Positions 59,433 through 64,000 of a DNA stretch of 64,000 nucleotides are shown piece after piece (position 1 is the stretch's first letter; every line of letters starts with the position of its first letter). The translations under genes were made by a program, and so were the position numbers. Under the pieces are notes generated by a model. It searched no databases and had not been told where the DNA came from. It saw only the letters and a program-made list of their open reading frames with translations. Location: the NCBI GenBank assembly GCA_044360075.1, contig JBIKLA010000008.1:1-64000 (forward strand), given 5' to 3'. Origin of the DNA: OMII01 sp947467385. GTDB lineage: Bacteria; Bdellovibrionota_C; UBA2361; OMII01.

Positions 59433-59987
59433 CTACGATGCCGCCGATTCGGTCAATGGCAGCGCCCGCAAGAGCAGCTCGAAGTACTTGGCGTTCAGGT
59501 CAGCTGCGTCGACGTTAGGTTTGTTGGCCGCAATCAGCTCGCGCCGGTGCGACTCGGGCAAGCCGCCCACCTCTCTACGGGTTTGCCAGCGCACGCTGCT
59601 CGATGGGTGAAAGGCGAAGTGTGCGATGAGCTGGGCCTCTTCGCTTGAATGCTGTTCAAGTCCGATGAGGCGCACGATGGCGCACATCTTGACCACCTCG
59701 GTATCGACGGAGTCGGGCTGCTGGAGGACGCAATGGACGCCCTTGCGGACAGCGTCATCACCGAACGCGCGCAGGTTTATCAGGCACATCGCTACCACGT
59801 TGTTGACCGACTTGTTAGCCCGCAAGATCTCGTAAAAGGCCTGCTCCTTGCGTGTCTCATCGACGGGAGAGAGCGAGATGGAGCGAATGAGGAACTCGAT
59901 TTGTCGGGGGTCCGACGAGGCGAGAGCCTTGTCGACTAATGGTTGAAAGTTTTCCTTGTTGGCCGTGATGTGTTTGTGGGGGGGCAT
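59433..59987 (-). CDS. Helical-repeat (HEAT-like) protein, shorter paralogue
   Basis: A 184-residue soluble helical protein. It aligns over its length with residues about 40-195 of the convergent neighbour: SDPRQIEFLIRSISLSP against RDAKRIEEIVREVSWAP, NNVVAMCLINLRAF against NSVVVGAVHLLESL, SSSVRWQTRREVGGLP against LSHVRFACQRALRGLK, and the final FELLLRALP against LKLFVRALE. AAGGA precedes the ATG. Only 8 bp separate the two stop codons. No known family recognised. Confidence 0.68.
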   Translation of the reverse strand: MPPHKHITANKENFQPLVDKALASSDPRQIEFLIRSISLSPVDETRKEQAFYEILRANKSVNNVVAMCLINLRAFGDDAVRKGVHCVLQQPDSVDTEVVKMCAIVRLIGLEQHSSEEAQLIAHFAFHPSSSVRWQTRREVGGLPESHRRELIAANKPNVDAADLNAKYFELLLRALPLTESAAS

Positions 59988-60098
59988 GGGTCCTTCGCGG
60001 GCAGCTTAGTTAGAGGAGCCGCCCACTCCCGGCATTCTTGATCGCAAACAGGAATTGCTCAACTGCGCCCGATCATCGCGGAGATGGCGTGATTCCGA

Positions 60099-60668
60099 TC
60101 AGGAGCCCCGCAGCCGATCAAGGATAATGGCGCAGGCAGCCCTTACAGAGAGGTGATTGTACTCGGTCGGGCCGCAGATGGGCTTCAGGATGAAGTTAGC
60201 GCGGGCCATGAGCTCAGGGCCCATGCCCCATCCGGTTCCGAAGAGAAGCAAGTACGAGCCCCCCTGTTCTGCCATGAGGGCGCTCATGCTGGCATACGAG
60301 AGCCTGTCATCACCGTCGTGAGCTGAGGTGGCGATGAGGCGGGGCAGGGTGCCGGTGCGCTTCTCGATCTTTAAGACTGCCTCATCGAGATCGCTCACGA
60401 TGTCGAGCACTCCCAAGGCATCCTGCCGGTTGGGGTTATATGTGGAACCGAAGTCTCCGTCCCAGTGCTTCTTGACGGTGCGGACGAGCGCCCGCATCGT
60501 CTGCGACGGGTGTGCCACGTAGAGCGCCTCGGCCCCGTATGTGCGGCAGCTGCGGGAGATGTCGTGAACATCGATCAGCGTGACTGAGGTGGCAACACGC
60601 TTGCCGGTCTTGTCGACCATGCCATCGTGCAGGAGCGCCACGTTGAGGCTGTAAGGCTGCACGGTCAC
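60099..60668 (-). CDS. PF09936-type SAM-dependent RNA methyltransferase
   Basis: A 189-residue protein of the SPOUT-like family that commonly follows trmD in non-enteric genomes. N-terminal VQPYSLNVALLHDGMVDK, a middle THISR-type segment (LIDVHDISRSCRTYG), the SAM-knot-like LLLFGTGWGMGPE and the C-terminal EYNHLSVRAACAIILDRL. The GTG start at 60668 overlaps the trmD stop (GTGA), so translation is probably coupled. Substrate RNA is not established. Confidence 0.85.
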   Translation of the reverse strand: MTVQPYSLNVALLHDGMVDKTGKRVATSVTLIDVHDISRSCRTYGAEALYVAHPSQTMRALVRTVKKHWDGDFGSTYNPNRQDALGVLDIVSDLDEAVLKIEKRTGTLPRLIATSAHDGDDRLSYASMSALMAEQGGSYLLLFGTGWGMGPELMARANFILKPICGPTEYNHLSVRAACAIILDRLRGS

Positions 60669-61363
60669 TGTGCGTCCCCCCCGCGGGCCTTGAGCGCTTC
60701 CGTGCGGCGTTTCGCTTCGCTCAGCCGCCACTCCTCGATGAGCTTGTGGTTGCCCGACAGGAGGATGTCGGGAACCTTATTCCCGCGGAAATCCTCCGGC
60801 CGGGTGAATTGCGGGGCCTCGATGAGGCTGCCGTCGCCGAGGCAGGGAGAGAACGACTCGTGCTGCGTCGACTCGCTGTTTTGGAGGACGTCCGGGCGGA
60901 GCCGCAGGCAGGCCTCCATAACAAGCATGGCCGGAACCTCGCCGCCCATGACGACGAAGTCGCCGATGGAGATCTCCTCGTCCACTGCGAGGTCAATGAC
61001 GCGCTGGTCGATCCCCTCATAGCGACCACACACGAAGATGACCGAGTCGAGCTTTGCAAGCTCCGCCGCCTTGCGCTGCGTCAAGCGCGGACCGGATGGG
61101 GAGAGCAGGATGACTCGCGCATTCGGGAGTCGGGACTTGGCCGACTCGATCGCTTTTGTGAGCGGCTCGGGCATCATGACGAGGCCGGCGCCGCCACCGT
61201 ACGGGTAGTCATCCACTTTATTATGGGGCGGCGAGGAGAAGTCGCGAATGTTTGTCACCGAGACGGAGAGGAGGCCCCGATCGAGCGCCTTTCCCACAAG
61301 GCTCGCCTTGAGGAAGCTCCCGAAGATCTCGGGGAATATGGTCAGAAGCTCAACGTTCCACAC
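60665..61363 (-). CDS. trmD: tRNA (guanine-37-N1)-methyltransferase
   Basis: Methylates G37 of tRNAs reading CNN codons, preventing frameshifts. The 232-residue protein has DDYPYGGGAGLVM, SPSGPRLTQRKA, VCGRYEGIDQRV and SIGDFVVMGGE, the trefoil-knot SAM site. I chose the GTG at 61363 (MWNVELLTIFPEIF); the GTG at 61408 would lie inside the terminator hairpin. A strong terminator separates it from rpsP, and rimM is missing between them. Confidence 0.93.
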   Translation of the reverse strand: MWNVELLTIFPEIFGSFLKASLVGKALDRGLLSVSVTNIRDFSSPPHNKVDDYPYGGGAGLVMMPEPLTKAIESAKSRLPNARVILLSPSGPRLTQRKAAELAKLDSVIFVCGRYEGIDQRVIDLAVDEEISIGDFVVMGGEVPAMLVMEACLRLRPDVLQNSESTQHESFSPCLGDGSLIEAPQFTRPEDFRGNKVPDILLSGNHKLIEEWRLSEAKRRTEALKARGGDAQ

Positions 61364-61386
61364 GGTATTCGACAGCTCACGAACAT

Positions 61387-61422
61387 AAAAAAAGCGGCCG
61401 TTCCACACAGGAAACCGGCCGC
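61387..61422 (-). terminator. Strong rho-independent terminator or attenuator between rpsP and trmD
   Basis: On the minus strand GCGGCCG (61422-61416) and CGGCCGC (61400-61394) form a perfect 7-bp stem, with an inner TTCC/GGAA helix, followed by seven T (61393-61387). It lies 24 bp before the trmD start. Confidence 0.9.
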
Positions 61423-61449
61423 ATATCGAGGCGCCCTGCGCTGAAGCGG

Positions 61450-61779
61450 TTACTTCGCGCGAGCCTTTGCCCTCTGCTTTCGCTTCGTGCGCGCTTCCTG
61501 GGCCTTCTTTGTCTGGTGCTCCTCACGAGCCTCAACGACCCCGGGGATATTTTTCTTGATCAGCGAGCGGACCACCTCTGTCGGCTTTGCGCCGAGGCCG
61601 AGCCACTTCTTGATGCGGTCCTCCTTGAGGGTGACCCGAGCTGGGTTTGAGAGGGGATTGTAGGTTCCGAGGACCTCAAGGAAACGGCCATCTCTCTTAT
61701 TCTGCCTGTCGGTGGCTACCACGCGGTATGCCGGTGACTTATGCTTACCGAGTCGCGCAAGACGAAGTACAACTGCCAC
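61450..61779 (-). CDS. rpsP: Ribosomal protein bS16
   Basis: Small-subunit ribosomal protein. The 109-residue protein starts MAVVLRLARLGKHKSPAYRVV and contains GRFLEVLGTYNPL and DRIKKWLGLGAKPTEVVR, canonical for bS16; a lysine/arginine-rich tail (about 85-109) extends beyond the usual 80-90 residues. GTG start with AGGAG 6 nt upstream and its own promoter. Second conserved member of the ffh-rpsP-trmD cluster. Confidence 0.95.
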   Translation of the reverse strand: MAVVLRLARLGKHKSPAYRVVATDRQNKRDGRFLEVLGTYNPLSNPARVTLKEDRIKKWLGLGAKPTEVVRSLIKKNIPGVVEAREEHQTKKAQEARTKRKQRAKARAK

Positions 61780-62086
61780 AGTAACTCCTGTAAATGGTTA
61801 CGAGAAAAACAAGGTGACAGTGTATACCAGAACGGGCGTCGGGGTAAAGATGCGGGAGCAACGCGCTCATTTGAGCCGTTGGACGCTCCGAAGCAGCGCG
61901 GTAACATGCTGATATGCCTTTTGATTTGAAAAATCTGTGGATTGGCAACAACGGCTGCTGCAACAAGGCCGTGTTGGGCTAAGGCTCTCGTGACTACCGC
62001 CCGCTTGGGCGCTACGCCTGTCCGACGCGGTGGTCTGCTCGGATCTCCGGCTCGTGCCAACAGCCGGAAGCGCAGTAGTCACGCGG
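61780..62086. other. Interval between ffh and rpsP
   Basis: Contains the rpsP promoter (61821-61848) and hairpins (CCGGCT/AGCCGG at 62047-62067; an approximately 9-bp stem with one bulge from about 61947 to 61977). None has the T-run of a terminator. No gene and no 4.5S RNA motif was recognised. Confidence 0.5.
61821..61848 (-). promoter_or_regulatory. rpsP promoter with extended -10
   Basis: Minus strand TTTACC (61848-61843), 16 bp, TATACA (61826-61821) preceded by TGG, an extended -10. Start near 61814, leader about 35 nt with AGGAG. Confidence 0.65.
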
Positions 62087-63460
62087 TTAGCGTCGTCGGC
62101 CTAAGAGCCCGCCGAGGCCACCCATGCCCCCGCCTCCCATGAGCCCTCCGAGCATGCCGGGCCCCATCTTCATGAGCTGCTTCATCATCTTTCGCATCTC
62201 AACGAACTGCTTGAGCAGCTTGTTGACGTCCTCGACCTTGGTGCCGGAGCCCTTGGCGATCCGTCGGCGCCGGCTGCCGTCGATGATCTCGTGGTTGCGG
62301 CGCTCCTGGTGGGTCATCGAGAGAATTATCGCCTCGAGCTTGGTGAACTCCCGCTCCTGCTTCTCGGGATCGACCTGCTTCGCCAACTTGTTAAGGCCGG
62401 GGATCATGGAGGCGAGCGAGGAGATACTCCCCATCTTCTTAATCATCCGCATCTGGCCCAGGAAGTCCTCGAAGGTGAACTGGTCCTTCTTGAACTTCTT
62501 CTCAAGGTCGGCTGAGTCCTCGAGCGTGACCTGTTGGGCGGCTTTTTCGATGAGGGTTAGCACGTCTCCCATCCCCAGGATGCGCGACGACATACGCTCG
62601 GGGTGAAATGGCTCAAGAGCCTCGGACTTCTCCCCGATGCCGATAAACTTGATGGGTTTGCCTGTAACGGCGCGCATCGAAAGTGCGGCACCGCCGCGGG
62701 CGTCGCCATCGAGCTTCGTGAGTATGAGGCCAGTGAGGGGCAGCGCCTGGCCGAAGCCCTCGGCGACATTGACCGCTTCCTGTCCCGTCATCGCGTCGGC
62801 CACGAGCAAGGTCTCTGTCGGGGCTACGGCCGCCGAGATCTGCTTAAGCTCTTCCATGAGCGCCGCGTCGATTTGGAGGCGGCCCGCCGTGTCGATGATA
62901 ACGACGTCGCACATGTTCTTTGACGCAAAATCTCGGGCTCGAATCACGATGTCGAGCGGCCGGTCTGTTGAGGCTGAGTTGAACACGGGAACGCCGAGCT
63001 TGGCGCCAAGGGTCTTGAGCTGCTCGATGGCGGCGGGGCGATACACGTCGGCCGGAACAAGAAGCGGGCTGCGCTTGTGGGATTCCTTAAGGAGTCGCGC
63101 GAGCTTTGCTGACGTCGTGGTCTTTCCAGAGCCTTGGAGCCCGACCAGCATAATGACGACCGGCGGAGCGCTCTGCAGGTTGAGCTCGGCTGCCTCGCCC
63201 CCCATGGTGGCTGTGAGCTCCTCGTGAACGATCTTGATAATCTGCTGGTCAGGCGAGAGGCTCTTGAGGACGGATTCCCCCACGGCCTTCTCGGTGACAC
63301 GAGCGCAGAAGTCCTTTGCGACCTTGAAATTCACGTCACCTTCAAGGAGGGCGGTGCGCACCTCTTTTATGGTCGCCTCGACGTCGGCGGCTGAGAGCGC
63401 GCCGCGCCCCCGGATCTTGTTCAGTGCCGAGTCAATCTTGTCGTGCAGAAAGTCAAACAT
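62087..63460 (-). CDS. ffh: Signal recognition particle GTPase Ffh
   Basis: Binds signal peptides of nascent membrane proteins and docks at FtsY. The 457-residue protein has the N domain (MFDFLHDKIDSALNKIRG), G domain with GLQGSGKTT, DTAGR and TKLDGDARGG, and a methionine-rich M domain ending in glycine/methionine repeats (MGPGMLGGLMGGGGMGG). ATG at 63460 is chosen; the longer frame adds 77 unrelated residues. Lies upstream of rpsP-trmD, a widely conserved order. Confidence 0.95.
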   Translation of the reverse strand: MFDFLHDKIDSALNKIRGRGALSAADVEATIKEVRTALLEGDVNFKVAKDFCARVTEKAVGESVLKSLSPDQQIIKIVHEELTATMGGEAAELNLQSAPPVVIMLVGLQGSGKTTTSAKLARLLKESHKRSPLLVPADVYRPAAIEQLKTLGAKLGVPVFNSASTDRPLDIVIRARDFASKNMCDVVIIDTAGRLQIDAALMEELKQISAAVAPTETLLVADAMTGQEAVNVAEGFGQALPLTGLILTKLDGDARGGAALSMRAVTGKPIKFIGIGEKSEALEPFHPERMSSRILGMGDVLTLIEKAAQQVTLEDSADLEKKFKKDQFTFEDFLGQMRMIKKMGSISSLASMIPGLNKLAKQVDPEKQEREFTKLEAIILSMTHQERRNHEIIDGSRRRRIAKGSGTKVEDVNKLLKQFVEMRKMMKQLMKMGPGMLGGLMGGGGMGGLGGLLGRRR

Positions 63461-63557
63461 AAGGGCCGCATGCTCCGTTCTTGAGAAACCTGCGTAGTCT
63501 AGCGCGAAACCGGCCAAACGGGGAGGGCTGCGCTCCGAGGGCCGCGCAGCGGGTGTT

Positions 63558-64000
63558 TTAGGGGCGTGTTCCCCCCACTGCGAAGGAGTCCCCGACCTGT
63601 GCCACAGGGCGCTTGCCCCGCTTTTTGGCCGGCCGTGCGGCTTCGCAGGCTGCCTCGTAGCGGGCCATCGCCTGAGGCATGAGGGCCTCAAGGGCGGCGA
63701 TGCGGTCTAGTGTTGCCGGGTGGCTTGAGAAGAACTGCAGAGAGCTTGAGCCGTTCTCATGCTCCTCATGCAGCCTGGTCCAGAAGCCGATCGCCTCATT
63801 CGGGTTGAAGCCGGCGTCGGCCATGAGGAAGAGGCCGATGTGATCCGCCTCAAGCTCCTGGCGCTGCACTTCAGGGTTCACAATCAGCGCCTTTATGCCC
63901 TCGGAAACGAGAATGCCTGCAAGCTGCGCCAGTCCGCCGTACATCCCCTGCGTTGACACCACGCTGCTCGCTACGTTGCCCGATATGTCGGCGAAGATGT
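63558..64000 (-). CDS. M48-family metalloprotease, C-terminal part (cut by window end)
   Basis: The frame stays open to base 64000, so the N-terminus and HEXXH site lie outside. What is visible includes the M48 third-ligand block QELEADHIGLFLMADAGFNP and the family ending FFSSHPATLDRIAAL, followed by a basic tail (PAKKRGKRP). Similar to BepA/LoiP-type Zn proteases that maintain outer-membrane proteins. A start at 63962 would remove conserved upstream residues, so it is not the true N-terminus. Confidence 0.85.
   Translation of the reverse strand, partial: IFADISGNVASSVVSTQGMYGGLAQLAGILVSEGIKALIVNPEVQRQELEADHIGLFLMADAGFNPNEAIGFWTRLHEEHENGSSSLQFFSSHPATLDRIAALEALMPQAMARYEAACEAARPAKKRGKRPVAQVGDSFAVGGTRP

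Noticed and set aside
62047..62067. CCGGCT/AGCCGG hairpin downstream of ffh considered as terminator
   Set aside because: No T-run follows on either strand within the expected distance.

Overview
The window is a chromosomal segment of a GC-rich (roughly 60 percent by eye) Gram-negative, LPS-bearing bacterium. Support comes from lipid A and Kdo genes (lpxB, msbA, waaA, lpxK), lptD, gspLMN-like genes, a UB2H-type PBP1B and GDP-/dTDP-deoxysugar genes. The gene order lpxB-msbA-DUF374-waaA-lpxK, ruvA-ruvB-DUF4390-NtrY-type kinase and ffh-rpsP-trmD-RNA methyltransferase resembles lineages formerly grouped as Deltaproteobacteria. That placement is inference; no rRNA or tRNA gene was recognised, and no insertion sequence, prophage or CRISPR array.

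Layout. 1-443: a 167-168 bp tandem repeat array of unknown nature. 0.47-5.4 kb: DUF1232-DnaJ protein, small ORFs, CBS protein, cysteine synthase, TrmH-family methyltransferase, HU/IHF and a Gly-Tyr repeat protein. 5.5-10.1 kb: asd, truA, an HEXXH membrane protein and an AsmA-like protein. 10.3-18.6 kb: LPS core operon lpxB-msbA-(secreted protein)-DUF374-waaA-lpxK-uvrC. 18.7-24.5 kb: DUF4124-like protein, hybrid histidine kinase, Nif3-pgk and accD. 24.6-31.3 kb: lptD, rmlD, manC, gmd, rmd, i.e. envelope export plus deoxysugar precursors. 31.4-37.2 kb: sigma-54-type response regulator, zinc-ribbon protein, BrkB/YihY membrane protein and an inactive/active M16 peptidase pair. 37.2-43.1 kb: a very acidic protein, a lipoprotein, ftsK and two proteins of unknown function. 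43.2-48.9 kb: mrcB followed by orphan gspL-gspM-gspN. 49.0-57.5 kb: ruvAB-DUF4390-ntrY, fbp, ArnT-like glycosyltransferase, mgtC. 57.6-64 kb: rdgB, a convergent pair of paralogous helical-repeat proteins, PF09936-type methyltransferase, trmD, rpsP, ffh and the C-terminal part of an M48 peptidase.

Most genes serve envelope building, translation/RNA modification and regulation. The most notable non-textbook signals are: (i) several promoters whose -10 box lies 6-8 nt before an ATG with no convincing Shine-Dalgarno, predicting leaderless mRNAs, one with a palindrome across the -10; (ii) the structured tandem repeat with a tRNA T-arm-like motif; (iii) a convergent pair of diverged helical-repeat paralogs; (iv) a strong terminator placed between rpsP and trmD with no rimM; (v) a hairpin masking the rdgB ribosome binding site; (vi) a long structured leader before fbp.
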